This document shows positions 1 through 7,492 of a stretch of DNA of 12,446 bases, piece after piece. The DNA lies in the NCBI GenBank assembly GCA_018056045.1, contig JAGPGI010000039.1:1-12446 (forward strand), in the 5' to 3' direction. The DNA is from Paracoccus sp. (in: a-proteobacteria). GTDB taxonomy: Bacteria; Pseudomonadota; Alphaproteobacteria; Rhodobacterales; Rhodobacteraceae. The notes beneath the pieces were generated by a model. The model saw only the letters and a list, made by a program, of their open reading frames with translations. It made no database searches and was not told the origin of the DNA. The translations under genes and the position numbers were made by a program. Every line of letters begins with the position of its first letter. The first letter of the stretch is position 1.

Positions 1-2
1 TG

Positions 3-1880
3 CCGGGCCGCGTCGATCTGTGGCCGGCCATCCCCAAGCCCGACAAGCCTGAGCCCGGCGACTGGACCGATCCCGTCGATCTGCCGGCGGAAAATTCGGA
101 AACCACGCAACTGGCCCGCGCCATCGCCGATGCGATCGCCGACATGCTGGGCAAGCCGATCTTTGACGCGAAATCCGGCGCGGTGCTGCGGATTCGGGCC
201 GGGGACGTGCTGATCCTTGTGCAGCGCCGCTCGGACCTGTTTGCGGAAATCATCGCGGCGCTGAAGTCCGCGAATCTGCCGGTGGCGGGGGCAGACCGGC
301 TGAAACTGGCGGGCGAAATGGCGGTGCGCGACATCCGCGCCCTGCTGTCCGTCCTGGCCACGCCCGAGGACGATCTGTCGCTGGCCTCCGTCCTGCGCTC
401 GCCCCTGTTCGGGCTGACCGAGGAACAGCTTTACCGCCTTGCCGCGGGACGCAAGCGCGGGGAATATCTGTGGCGGCGGCTGCGCGATTCCGGCCATCGC
501 GCGGCGGTCGATCTGCTGTCGGACCTGATGGGGCAGACCGGCTTCATGCGGCCCTATGACCTGATCCAGCGGCTGCTGATCCGCCATGGCGGACGCGAAC
601 GGCTGATCGCACGGCTTGGCCCCGAGGCGCAGGACGGCATCGACGAGCTGCTGTCGCAGGCGCTGAGCTATGAGGGCAGCGAAACACCCTCGCTCACTGG
701 CTTTCTGGTCTGGCTGGCCGGCGACGATGTCGAGGTCCGCCGCCAGCCCGGATCGGCCGGCGCGGATGGCGAAGGCCTGATCCGGGTGATGACGGTCCAT
801 GGCTCAAAGGGGTTGGAAAGCCCCATCGTCATCATGCCCGACAGCGCCAAACGCCGTGCCCCGCGCGAAGGTCAGGTGCTGGTTGACCCCGATGGTCGCG
901 CGCTGTGGCGCGGTCGCAAGGGCGAACGCCCCGATGCGGTCGAGGATCTGGCCGCGCATCTGACCGAACGCCAGCTGCAGGAACGAAAGCGGCTGCTTTA
1001 TGTCGGCCTGACCCGCGCCGAAAGCTGGCTGATCGTCGCGGCGGCTGGCGAGACCGGGACGGATGAGGACAGCTGGCATGCCATGGTCGAGGCGGGTTTC
1101 GGCCGCAGCGATCTGACCGAAGACCGCCTGCCCGCGCCCTGGGGCGGCGAGATCCGGCGGCTGAGCTTTGGCGACTGGCCGCAAACCGCGCCTGATGCGT
1201 TGCGGGTGGCGGCGGCCTCTGTCGCCGAACCCGACTGGCTGCGCGCCGCCCCGCCCCCGATGCCGGCCAAGCGCCGGCCGGTGGCCGCGACCTCGCTTGG
1301 CGGGGCCAAGGTCATTGCCGGCGGTGACGGCGATGCCGAGGCGGCGATGCTCTTTGGCACAAGGCTGCATCTGTTGCTGGAACATCTGCCGGGCCGCGAT
1401 GCGGCGGACTGGCCGGTGATCGCCCGCGACGTTCTGACTGACGCCGAGGGCGGGCTGCCCGAACCCGCCGCGCTGTCGGCCCTGCTGGAGGAGGCGCGCG
1501 CGGTGCTGACCGCCCCCGATCTGGCCGAGGTCTTTGCCCTGCCCGAAGGCGCCGAGGTCATGGCCGAGCTGGCCCTTGCCGCGCCCTTGCCGGGTGTCGG
1601 CACGGTCTGGGGCAAGATCGACCGGCTTGTGATCACAAATGACCGGGTTCTGGCCATCGATTACAAATCGAACCGCGACGTGCCGTCCCGGCCCGAGGCG
1701 GTGCCTTTGGGCATTCTGCGGCAGATGGCGGCCTATCACGCGGCGCTGGCGGCGATCTGGCCGGATCGCGCGGTGGAAACGGCGGTGCTGTGGACCGCGA
1801 CGCGCAGTCTGATGCCCCTGCCCGACGCGCTGATTTCGCGCGTGCTGGCGGGTCTTGACCCCGCGCGGTCGGGTGCCTAG
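3..1880 (+). CDS. addA: Double-strand break repair helicase-nuclease AddA, 3' part
   Basis: This is the C-terminal 625 residues of AddA, the UvrD-like helicase and nuclease subunit of AddAB, which resects double-strand DNA ends for RecA-dependent recombination in the cytoplasm. The frame is open from base 3, so the gene starts before the window and the Walker A part is not visible. Seen: helicase motif V-like [17 protein letters not shown] near 792-842, motif VI-like [12 protein letters not shown] near 984-1019, and a C-terminal RecB/PD-(D/E)XK nuclease domain with [12 protein letters not shown] near 1353-1390. In the nuclease domain are GKIDRL...AIDYKS near 1608-1671 (catalytic D and DYK) and QMAAYHAAL near 1720-1746. 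All key nuclease residues appear intact. The size and motif order fit the alphaproteobacterial AddA family. addB is expected directly upstream, outside the window. trxA follows after 53 bp and is probably cotranscribed. Confidence 0.95.
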   Translation, partial: PGRVDLWPAIPKPDKPEPGDWTDPVDLPAENSETTQLARAIADAIADMLGKPIFDAKSGAVLRIRAGDVLILVQRRSDLFAEIIAALKSANLPVAGADRLKLAGEMAVRDIRALLSVLATPEDDLSLASVLRSPLFGLTEEQLYRLAAGRKRGEYLWRRLRDSGHRAAVDLLSDLMGQTGFMRPYDLIQRLLIRHGGRERLIARLGPEAQDGIDELLSQALSYEGSETPSLTGFLVWLAGDDVEVRRQPGSAGADGEGLIRVMTVHGSKGLESPIVIMPDSAKRRAPREGQVLVDPDGRALWRGRKGERPDAVEDLAAHLTERQLQERKRLLYVGLTRAESWLIVAAAGETGTDEDSWHAMVEAGFGRSDLTEDRLPAPWGGEIRRLSFGDWPQTAPDALRVAAASVAEPDWLRAAPPPMPAKRRPVAATSLGGAKVIAGGDGDAEAAMLFGTRLHLLLEHLPGRDAADWPVIARDVLTDAEGGLPEPAALSALLEEARAVLTAPDLAEVFALPEGAEVMAELALAAPLPGVGTVWGKIDRLVITNDRVLAIDYKSNRDVPSRPEAVPLGILRQMAAYHAALAAIWPDRAVETAVLWTATRSLMPLPDALISRVLAGLDPARSGA

Positions 1881-1933
1881 CTGTTTGGGGACGTTCCTGC
1901 CGGCATGATCCGGCGCATCGCAGGAGATTTCCC

Positions 1934-2254
1934 ATGGCGACCCACGCCGTATCCGACGCCACCTTCGACAGCGAAGTCCGCGAATCCGCGACCCCGGTCG
2001 TGGTCGATTTCTGGGCTGAATGGTGCGGTCCCTGCCGCCAGATCGGCCCGGCCCTTGAGGAACTGGCCGCCGAATATGGCGACAAGGTCAAGATCGTCAA
2101 GGTGAACGTGGACGAGAACCCCGAAAGCCCGGCCCAGCTGGGCGTGCGCGGCATTCCAGCGCTGTTCCTGTTCAAGGACGGTCAGGTCGTCTCGAACAAG
2201 ATCGGCGCCGCGCCCAAGGCCGCGCTGAAGGCCTGGATCGACGACGCGATCTGA
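1934..2254 (+). CDS. trxA: Thioredoxin
   Basis: A 106-residue classical thioredoxin, a cytoplasmic disulfide reductase that uses electrons from thioredoxin reductase to reduce ribonucleotide reductase, methionine sulfoxide reductases and other targets. The active site WAEWCGPC is present with cysteines at residues 31 and 34. The cis-proline loop (RGIPALFLF) and the usual single-domain length are also seen. There is no signal peptide, so it is not a periplasmic Dsb-like variant. The start is set by AGGAG at 1922-1926, 7 bases before the ATG. An alternative frame with an ATG at 1905 gives only a shadow peptide. It lies 53 bp after addA, an adjacency I recall from other Rhodobacteraceae, with no obvious terminator between them. 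It converges on the uncharacterised minus-strand gene, with 34 bp between the two stop codons. Confidence 0.97.
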   Translation: MATHAVSDATFDSEVRESATPVVVDFWAEWCGPCRQIGPALEELAAEYGDKVKIVKVNVDENPESPAQLGVRGIPALFLFKDGQVVSNKIGAAPKAALKAWIDDAI

Positions 2255-2288
2255 TCGCAGACCTGAGATCATAACCGGGGGCGGCGGG

Positions 2289-3188
2289 TCAGATCGGCCA
2301 GCCGCCCCTGCGCATTTGCACAAGGATCTGTTCGCCCGCATCCGGGCGGCTGGCATTGACGGATTGCTGCTGCAGGAACCAGTAAAGATAGGCCGCGAAT
2401 TCCGGCTGCCGGGTTTCGGCCTGTATCAGCGCGCGCTCGGCCCCCAGATCGGCCACGTTGAGCCCGATATGATGAAAGTCGATCTGCGCAAACAGGACTG
2501 CCGGCTTGCCCAGCAGGTAGCCGTCAAAGGCTACGGCGCTGTTTTGCGTCACGACAAAGGCGCAGTCGCGCAGCAGCGTTGCCGTGTTGCCGCCGATGGT
2601 CAGGTTCGGATGGCGCGCGGCAAGATTTTCCAGCGCCTGCAGGTCGGCGGCGTCATAGTGCTCGCCCGGGTGCAGCGTGGCGGTCACCGGGCGGCCGGTG
2701 GCGGCGGCAAGGGTCAGCATCTCGACCGGGCTCATGGTCTGGAAGGACCGGCAGCGGCGGATATGGCCCTGCAGCGGCACCAGAACCGGTCCGTCGCGCC
2801 GGGGCGCGCTGCCCGGCAGGACGCGCTCGCGCAGGCGGTCGGCAAAGTCGCGGGCCTCCTTCGGATCGATGCCTTGCGGATCGAAGCGGCTGCGCGCGAC
2901 ATGAAAACGCCAGCGCTGCGGGACCGGCTCGATCTGCCAGAAGGGATAGTGATAGGCGCGGCGAAAGGTCAGCGCGCGGTCATGGGTCGGCGGCTCCATG
3001 TGGTAAAGCGCGTAGCCGTCGAGCCGGGGCGCGAGATGGCGGGCCTCGGGGCCGGTCTCGTGGAATTCGACGCGCCAGCCGGCGCCCTCGACCGCGGCCC
3101 GGAGCACATTCATGAAGTTGAAGGTGCCGGCCCGCGAGGTGTCCAGCATATTGCCTTGCAGGTAGATGCGCAGCGTCGTGGCGTTCAT
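2289..3188 (-). CDS. Uncharacterised protein with GT-B/capsule-synthesis-like C-terminal motif
   Basis: A 299-residue cytoplasmic protein with no signal peptide or membrane helix visible. I do not recognise a characterised family. It begins MNATTLRIYLQGNMLDTS, and the N-terminal half has a pattern typical of a Rossmann-like domain. The C-terminal half contains HPGEHYDAADLQALE, then FVVTQNSAVAFDGYLLGKPA followed by FAQIDFHHIGLNV. The Asn-Ser...Gly-Lys-Pro pattern resembles the sugar-nucleotide-binding half of GT-B glycosyltransferases and KpsC/KpsS-type capsule proteins, so a role in surface polysaccharide is possible but only inferred. The start is placed at the ATG at 3186-3188. The longer reading to 3338 would run through the start of hslV and reads there as antisense of that gene. 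No strong ribosome-binding site precedes the chosen ATG. It stands alone on its strand, convergent to trxA and divergent from hslV. Confidence 0.75.
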   Translation of the reverse strand: MNATTLRIYLQGNMLDTSRAGTFNFMNVLRAAVEGAGWRVEFHETGPEARHLAPRLDGYALYHMEPPTHDRALTFRRAYHYPFWQIEPVPQRWRFHVARSRFDPQGIDPKEARDFADRLRERVLPGSAPRRDGPVLVPLQGHIRRCRSFQTMSPVEMLTLAAATGRPVTATLHPGEHYDAADLQALENLAARHPNLTIGGNTATLLRDCAFVVTQNSAVAFDGYLLGKPAVLFAQIDFHHIGLNVADLGAERALIQAETRQPEFAAYLYWFLQQQSVNASRPDAGEQILVQMRRGGWPI

Positions 3189-3215
3189 GCGCGGCAGGCT
3201 AGCGGCAGTGGCCGG

Positions 3216-3242
3216 CTTGCGAAAGGGCGTCCGCGGCCATAT
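3216..3242 (+). promoter_or_regulatory. Candidate heat-shock (RpoH-type) promoter of hslVU
   Basis: CTTGCGA at 3216-3222 and GGCCATAT at 3235-3242 are separated by 12 bases. This resembles the sigma-32 consensus (CTTGAAA, 11-16 bases, CCCCATNT): 5 of 7 bases match in the -35 element and 6 of 8 in the -10 element, including the core CTTG and CCAT. A transcript would start near 3250, about 24 bases before the hslV ATG and just before its ribosome-binding site (GGAGAAG, 3263-3269). hslVU is a known heat-shock operon in other proteobacteria, which supports the reading. The match was made by eye. Confidence 0.5.
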
Positions 3243-3273
3243 CTGAGCGCCAAGACCATAGCGGAGAAGACGC

Positions 3274-3828
3274 ATGTCCGATGAGAAATTCCCCGGCTGG
3301 CACGGCACCACCATTCTGGCGGTGCGGCGCGGCGGCAAGGTGGTGGTGGCCGGCGACGGTCAGGTCAGCGTCGGGCCGACGGTGATGAAGGGCACGGCGC
3401 GCAAGGTGCGCCGCCTGAAGCCCGGCGGGCATGACGTGGTGGTGGGCTTTGCCGGCTCGACCGCCGATGCCTTTACGCTGCTGGAGCGGCTGGAAAAGAA
3501 GCTGGAGGCGGCGCCGGGACAATTGGCGCGGGCCTGCGTCGATCTGGCCAAGGACTGGCGCATGGACAAATATCTGCGCAATCTGGAGGCCATGCTGATC
3601 GTGACCGACGGGCGCGAGATTTTCGTGGTGACCGGCGCGGGCGACGTGCTGGAGCCCGAGCATGACGTGGCGGCCATCGGATCGGGCGGGAATTTTGCCT
3701 TGGCGGCGGCGCGTGGTCTGATGGCGAGCGATCTGGATGCCGAAGGCGTCGCGCGTGCGGCCATGGCGATCGCGGCCGATATCTGCGTCTATACCAACGG
3801 CAATCTGACGGTTGAGGTGCTGGGTTAG
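3274..3828 (+). CDS. hslV: ATP-dependent protease peptidase subunit HslV
   Basis: A 184-residue threonine peptidase of the proteasome beta family. It forms the double-hexamer core of the HslVU (ClpYQ) protease in the cytoplasm, degrading misfolded and regulatory proteins passed on by HslU. Seen: catalytic TT in [11 protein letters not shown] (Thr12 as predicted nucleophile), AGDGQVS, the lysine in VMKGTARKV, and [10 protein letters not shown] and AIGSGGNFA, all typical of HslV. Eleven residues precede the catalytic Thr, whereas in E. coli only the initiator Met does. A short propeptide ending in Gly must therefore be removed, as in other bacteria with HGTT-type HslV. The start is supported by GGAGAAG at 3263-3269, 4 bases before the ATG. 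A heat-shock-type promoter candidate lies upstream, and hslU follows after 93 bp. Confidence 0.97.
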   Translation: MSDEKFPGWHGTTILAVRRGGKVVVAGDGQVSVGPTVMKGTARKVRRLKPGGHDVVVGFAGSTADAFTLLERLEKKLEAAPGQLARACVDLAKDWRMDKYLRNLEAMLIVTDGREIFVVTGAGDVLEPEHDVAAIGSGGNFALAAARGLMASDLDAEGVARAAMAIAADICVYTNGNLTVEVLG

Positions 3829-3895
3829 GGGGCTCTGCCCCCGGCCCTTCGGGCCTCCCCCGGGATATTTGGGCATGAAAGAAGGGCTTTGCCCC
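3828..3895 (+). repeat. Hairpin-rich GC intergenic element between hslV and hslU
   Basis: Three short hairpins lie almost end to end: GGGGG/CCCCC around CTCTG (3828-3842), GGCCC/GGGCC around TTC (3843-3855), and GGGC/GCCC around TTT (3884-3894). Between them is the phrase CTCCCCCGGGATATTTGGGCATGAA. The first stem overlaps the last base of the hslV stop codon. From memory, near-identical phrases recur in intergenic spaces of Rhodobacteraceae genomes, so I read this as one copy of a dispersed repeat. Only one copy is present in this window, so repetition cannot be shown here. It may act as a processing or attenuation site inside the hslVU transcript. Confidence 0.5.
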
Positions 3896-3921
3896 GATGC
3901 CCGTGACAGGAAAGGTGGAAC

Positions 3922-5229
3922 ATGAGTGATTTGACGCCGCGCGAGATCGTGTCAGAGCTGGATCGCTTTATCATCGGGCAAAAGGACGCCAAGCGCGCGG
4001 TCGCCGTGGCGCTGCGCAATCGCTGGCGCAGGAAGCAGCTGGGGGATGATCTGCGCGATGAGGTTTATCCCAAGAACATCCTGATGATCGGGCCGACCGG
4101 GGTCGGCAAGACCGAGATTTCCCGCCGCCTGGCCAAGCTGGCGCGGGCGCCGTTTCTGAAGGTCGAGGCGACGAAATTCACCGAGGTGGGCTATGTCGGC
4201 CGCGATGTCGAGCAGATCATCCGCGATCTGGCCGATGCCGCCATCATCGAGACCCGCGAGCGCATGCGCGACGAGGTCAAGGCGCGGGCGCATAAATCCG
4301 CCGAGGATCGCGTTGTTGCCGCTCTGGCCGGCGAGAATGCCCGCGAGCAGACCCGCGAGATGTTTCGTGACAAGCTGAAGCGCGGCGATCTGGACGATAC
4401 GGTGATCGAGCTGGAGGTTCAGGACAATTCCAACCCCTTTGGCATGATGGAGGTGCCCGGCCAGCCGCCCGGCGCCATGGGCGGCATGATGGACCTGTCG
4501 GGGCTGATGAAGGCCTTTGGCGGGCGCCGGGTGCGGCGCAAGGTCACCGTTTCGGAAAGCTATGATCTGCTGATCGCCGAAGAGGCAGACAAGCTTCTGG
4601 ATGACGAGGCGGTCAAGGCTGCCGCCCTTGAGGCGGTGCAGGAAAGCGGCATCGTCTTTATCGACGAGATCGACAAGGTCGCCGCCCGGCAAGAGGTGCG
4701 CGGCGGCGATGTCAGCCGCGAGGGGGTGCAGCGCGATCTGCTGCCGCTGATTGAGGGCACCACGGTTTCCACGAAATACGGGCCGGTCAAGACCGACCAT
4801 ATCCTGTTCATCGCCAGTGGTGCGTTCCATATCGCCAAGCCCTCGGATCTGCTGCCGGAATTGCAGGGACGCCTGCCGATCCGGGTCGAGCTGCGCGCTT
4901 TGACCGAAGAGGATTTCATCCGCATCCTGACCGAGACCGACAATGCCCTGACGCTGCAATATACCGCGCTGATGGCGACCGAGGGCGTCGTGGTCACCTT
5001 TACCGAGGACGGCATCCGGGCGCTGGCGCGGATCGCGGCCGAGGTGAATGGCTCGGTCGAGAATATCGGCGCGCGGCGGTTATATACCGTCATCGAACGG
5101 GTCTTCGAGGAGCTGTCCTTTACCGCCCCCGACCGCTCGGGCGAGAAGGTCACGGTGGACGCGGCTTTCGTCGAGAAGCATCTGGGCGATCTCGCGCGTT
5201 CGACCGATCTGTCGCGCTATGTGCTGTAA
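3922..5229 (+). CDS. hslU: ATP-dependent protease ATPase subunit HslU
   Basis: A 435-residue AAA+ unfoldase that forms the hexameric ring capping HslV. It uses ATP to unfold substrates and thread them into the peptidase chamber. Seen: Walker A GPTGVGKT at residues 57-64, pore loop GYVG at 90-93, and the intermediate (I) domain of roughly residues 110-230 that distinguishes HslU from ClpX. Also seen are Walker [10 protein letters not shown] at 244-252, sensor 1 [10 protein letters not shown] at 294-303, an [10 protein letters not shown] segment at the sensor-2 arginine, and the C-terminal tail SRYVL, which inserts between HslV subunits. Length is normal. AGGAAAGG at 3908-3915 sets the start. 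The 93 bp gap to hslV is long for an operon pair and is filled mostly by the hairpin element. Confidence 0.98.
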   Translation: MSDLTPREIVSELDRFIIGQKDAKRAVAVALRNRWRRKQLGDDLRDEVYPKNILMIGPTGVGKTEISRRLAKLARAPFLKVEATKFTEVGYVGRDVEQIIRDLADAAIIETRERMRDEVKARAHKSAEDRVVAALAGENAREQTREMFRDKLKRGDLDDTVIELEVQDNSNPFGMMEVPGQPPGAMGGMMDLSGLMKAFGGRRVRRKVTVSESYDLLIAEEADKLLDDEAVKAAALEAVQESGIVFIDEIDKVAARQEVRGGDVSREGVQRDLLPLIEGTTVSTKYGPVKTDHILFIASGAFHIAKPSDLLPELQGRLPIRVELRALTEEDFIRILTETDNALTLQYTALMATEGVVVTFTEDGIRALARIAAEVNGSVENIGARRLYTVIERVFEELSFTAPDRSGEKVTVDAAFVEKHLGDLARSTDLSRYVL

Positions 5230-5283
5230 GGGAACCGGGCGGCGTCCATATCGTTGAGGCATGAGCCATTCTGAGGACGCCGC

Positions 5284-5463
5284 ATGAAGTTCATCATCGC
5301 CACCATCATCTTTGCCCTCGATGTCTGGGCAATCGCCTCGATCATCAACAGCAATGAATCGAACGGCACCAAGCTGATCTGGATCCTTCTGGTGGCCTTG
5401 CTGCCGGTGGTGGGCCTGATCATCTGGTGGTTCGCCGGACCCAAGGCGAATTATTCAAGCTGA
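5284..5463 (+). CDS. Small two-helix membrane protein, PLDc_N type
   Basis: A 59-residue inner-membrane protein, MKFIIATIIFALDVWAIA... ending GPKANYSS. It has two hydrophobic helices (about residues 2-21 and 31-51) joined by a short polar loop (NSNESNGTK). The second helix runs LIWILLVALLPVVGLIIWW and then FAGPK. This W...LLP..G...W pattern is that of the PLDc_N family, a two-helix domain found at the N terminus of cardiolipin synthases and also as free-standing small proteins of unknown function. No catalytic HKD domain is present, so it is not itself a phospholipase. GAGGA at 5274-5278 lies 5 bases before the ATG. It follows hslU by 54 bp and may share its transcript. An 8-codon reading frame at 5261-5287 overlaps its start. 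Confidence 0.8.
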   Translation: MKFIIATIIFALDVWAIASIINSNESNGTKLIWILLVALLPVVGLIIWWFAGPKANYSS

Positions 5464-5472
5464 CGGCGTTCT

Positions 5473-5526
5473 GGCCCGCGCGGGGCATTCCTGCACTTGT
5501 GCGGGCCGGATGCCGATATGGCATCC
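5473..5526. terminator. Two tandem hairpins between convergent genes
   Basis: GGCCCGC (5473-5479) pairs with GCGGGCC (5501-5507) around a 21-base loop. Immediately after, GGATGCC (5508-5514) pairs with GGCATCC (5520-5526) around GATAT. They occupy most of the 72 bp between the stop codons of the plus-strand PLDc_N gene and the minus-strand smr gene, the place expected for a bidirectional terminator. Neither stem is followed by a clear T tract, so intrinsic termination is uncertain. They may instead protect 3' ends. Confidence 0.45.
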
Positions 5527-5535
5527 CGATAACAT

Positions 5536-6135
5536 CTATCGCCTGAGATAGACGTAATAGGCGCCTTCGCCGCCATGGCGGCGATGGGCGGGCCGGACCT
5601 GCAGCACAATGGCGTTCAGGGGCGGCATATGCAGCCAATGCGGCACGTTGTGGCGCAGCGCGCCGGGGCGGACGGGCAGCGGCGCATCGGGGCCGCCCTC
5701 GCGGCCCTTGCCGGTAATGACCAGAACAAGGCGTTTTCCGGCAGCCTGGGCCTGCAGGACAAAGCGGATCAGCACCGGCTGGGCCACCGCCAGGGTCATG
5801 CCATGCAGGTCGATCCGGGCCTCGGGGGCGACCTTGCCGCGGGTCATCTGGCGATGGGTCTTGTGATCCATGCGCAGGGGCTGATTGTGCAGCGTCTCGC
5901 GCGGGGCCGGCGACAGGTCGATCCGGGTGCTGCCGACGGACAGCTTGCCGCCCATGCTCAGCCCGGCCAAGGGCAGCGGGTCGCGCGGCGCGGGCTTGGC
6001 GGTCAGGCCGGGCTTGGCCGTATCGGCGACGACGGGCGCGCTTTTCTTGCGGGCAGGGTGCATCGGCACCGCTGTCGCGGCGACGCGGGACCACAGGGCC
6101 TTGTCCTCGGCCGAAAGTCCGCGCCGCCGTGCCAT
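5536..6135 (-). CDS. Smr-domain protein
   Basis: A 199-residue protein with a C-terminal Smr domain (the MutS2 C-terminal family), which binds or nicks nucleic acid. Free-standing versions in proteobacteria have no settled role; links to RNA cleavage and DNA repair have been proposed. Seen: a basic, proline-rich, probably disordered N-terminal 85 residues, then IDLHGMTLAVAQ at about 108-119 (the conserved DLHG), LVLVITGKG at 136-144, and the closing HGGEGAYYVYLRR at 187-199. All three Smr signature motifs are intact. There is no MutS ATPase part, so this is not MutS2. Its ATG lies only 3 bases after the stop of the Tim44-like gene, so the two are certainly cotranscribed and probably translationally coupled. 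The ribosome-binding site is weak. Confidence 0.9.
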   Translation of the reverse strand: MARRRGLSAEDKALWSRVAATAVPMHPARKKSAPVVADTAKPGLTAKPAPRDPLPLAGLSMGGKLSVGSTRIDLSPAPRETLHNQPLRMDHKTHRQMTRGKVAPEARIDLHGMTLAVAQPVLIRFVLQAQAAGKRLVLVITGKGREGGPDAPLPVRPGALRHNVPHWLHMPPLNAIVLQVRPAHRRHGGEGAYYVYLRR

Positions 6136-6138
6136 CGC

Positions 6139-6786
6139 TCAGGCCGTGGCGACAAGCTGCCAGTTGGGATCGGCCGCGCCCATGTGGCGGGCAAAGGTCC
6201 AGACGTCGCGCTGTTTGCGCGCGGCCTTGGGATCGCCCTCGACCACATTGCCCTCGGCATCGCGTGTGGCGACGATCATCTCGCCGACGAAGCGGACGGA
6301 AAGCTCGGCCATGCCGGTGGTGCGGTTGAACTCGGCCTCGGCCAGCGCGGTTTCGCGGGTGCCAAGGAATTCGGCCGTGGTGGTCAGGTTGCGGGCCTGA
6401 CGCTCGGCGATGACGGATTCGAAGGCCTCGGCCACCGGCGGGGCCAGAAAGGCGCGCACCCCGGAGAGATCGCCGCGCTCGAAGGCCATCAGGATCATCT
6501 CATAGGCGGATTTCGCGCCGGCAAGGAACGGGCCGACGGCGAATTGCGGCTCGACCGATTTCATCTCGGCCAGGGCCTTGGCATTGGCGCTGCCCGGCTC
6601 GGCATGGTCGGCGATGTCGTTATCGGCGTCACCGTCGATCACCTCAAAGCGCTTGCGCGCCACCGGCTCTTCGGGGATGCGCGGCGTTTCGAACCCGTCG
6701 CGCGTGCCCAGCACCCCGCGCAGGCGCAGGATCAGAAACACGGCAATGGCGCCCAGAACGAGCAATTGCAGCAGGGGGTTCGACAT
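6139..6786 (-). CDS. Tim44-like domain membrane-anchored protein
   Basis: A 215-residue protein with one N-terminal membrane helix (about residues 5-20, LLQLLVLGAIAVFLIL) and a C-terminal Tim44-like/NTF2-fold domain (about 80-215). In alphaproteobacteria such proteins (TimA in Caulobacter) are related to the mitochondrial import motor component Tim44 and lie at the inner membrane. Their exact bacterial role is unresolved. Seen: an acidic linker rich in D and E after the helix, FLAGAKSAYEMILMAFERGD, which is the characteristic start of the domain, and the closing DVWTFARHMGAADPNWQLVAT. The start at 6784-6786 gives MSNPLLQ directly before the helix. Upstream extension in the same frame to 7440 is antisense of fxsA and is rejected. 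The gene is divergent from fxsA and is followed by smr. Confidence 0.88.
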   Translation of the reverse strand: MSNPLLQLLVLGAIAVFLILRLRGVLGTRDGFETPRIPEEPVARKRFEVIDGDADNDIADHAEPGSANAKALAEMKSVEPQFAVGPFLAGAKSAYEMILMAFERGDLSGVRAFLAPPVAEAFESVIAERQARNLTTTAEFLGTRETALAEAEFNRTTGMAELSVRFVGEMIVATRDAEGNVVEGDPKAARKQRDVWTFARHMGAADPNWQLVATA

Positions 6787-6804
6787 CGACGGACCTAACG
6801 AGCT

Positions 6805-6833
6805 TTGTAACGGAGGTTCAGGATGCTTATGTA
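6805..6833 (+). promoter_or_regulatory. Weak candidate promoter for fxsA-secB
   Basis: TTGTAA (6805-6810) and TATGTA (6828-6833) are separated by 17 bases in the 111 bp divergent space between the Tim44-like gene and fxsA. The matches to the housekeeping consensus are only 4 of 6 and 3 of 6. The position suits an fxsA-secB transcript with a leader of about 55 bases. GAGGATAG just before the fxsA ATG serves as the ribosome-binding site. Confidence 0.25.
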
Positions 6834-6897
6834 GGGTGCGAGCGGGCCCAAGTCCAGTTTGGTGCCGCAAATGGGATAGGTTCGAGGATAGACTTTC

Positions 6898-7443
6898 ATG
6901 TGGCTGTTGCTGCCGTTCGTGGTTCTGCCGATCATCGAGATCGCGCTGTTCATTCAGGTCGGGGGGGTGATCGGCGTCTTGCCGGTCATCGCGCTGGTTC
7001 TGGCCTCGGCTTTCGCGGGCGTGGCGATCATGCGCCGGCAGGGCGCGCGGGCGGCGCAGGACGTGCAGCGGGCAATGCAGGATTTCACCGATCCGGCCCG
7101 GCCGATGGCGCATGGCGCGCTGCGCATGATCGGGGCGGTGCTGATGGTGGTGCCGGGCCTGTTCACCAGCGCGCTTGGGCTTTTGCTGCAGGTGCCGCTG
7201 CTGCGCGACCTGATCCTGCGGCGGATGGCGGCGCGGGTGCGGGTCTCGGGCACGGGGTTCAGCCATGGTCCCGGCGCGGGGTTTGGCGCCGATTACCCCC
7301 CGGGGCGGCGGCGCGATGAGGGCGTGATCGACGGCGAATATTCGGTGCAGGACGACCCGCCCGCGCCGGTGCGCGAGGGGCTGACCGATCAAGGTGCAAA
7401 CGCCGCACCCCGACGCGGCAATTCCGGCTGGACGCAGCATTGA
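6898..7443 (+). CDS. fxsA: FxsA family membrane protein
   Basis: A 181-residue inner-membrane protein of the FxsA family. In E. coli FxsA overexpression relieves F-plasmid exclusion of phage T7; its normal function is unknown. Seen: hydrophobic segments at about residues 2-25 (LLLPFVVLPIIEIALFIQVG), 26-46 (LPVIALVLASAFAGVAIM) and 80-103 (MIGAVLMVVPGLFTSALGLL), with the conserved PGLFTSALG-type motif that marks the family. The C-terminal 65 residues are hydrophilic and low in complexity, with VIDGEYSV near 143-150. GAGGATAG lies shortly before the ATG. secB starts 49 bp downstream, so the two are probably one operon. The pair fxsA-secB divergent from a Tim44-like gene is, from memory, a common alphaproteobacterial arrangement. 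Confidence 0.92.
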   Translation: MWLLLPFVVLPIIEIALFIQVGGVIGVLPVIALVLASAFAGVAIMRRQGARAAQDVQRAMQDFTDPARPMAHGALRMIGAVLMVVPGLFTSALGLLLQVPLLRDLILRRMAARVRVSGTGFSHGPGAGFGADYPPGRRRDEGVIDGEYSVQDDPPAPVREGLTDQGANAAPRRGNSGWTQH

Positions 7444-7492
7444 GCGCGCGGCGCGGGAATGCTAGAACCCGCGCAGTTCCGAGGAGAATTCG

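Noticed and set aside
804..1739. 311-residue open frame on the minus strand inside addA
   Set aside because: It is antisense to a gene with clear helicase and nuclease motifs. Its composition (rich in R, G, Q, H) is what strong GC third-position bias gives on the opposite strand, and no family is recognisable.
3189..3338. Longer start at 3338 for the uncharacterised minus-strand gene
   Set aside because: The extra 50 residues would overlap the start of hslV and its promoter and look unlike the rest of the protein.
3952..4959. 335-residue open frame on the minus strand inside hslU
   Set aside because: Antisense to hslU, with no ribosome-binding site or recognisable domain.
5575..6798. 407-residue open frame on the plus strand
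   Set aside because: It runs antisense through both smr and the Tim44-like gene, which have intact family motifs. Its Gly/Ala/His/Gln-rich composition marks a shadow frame.
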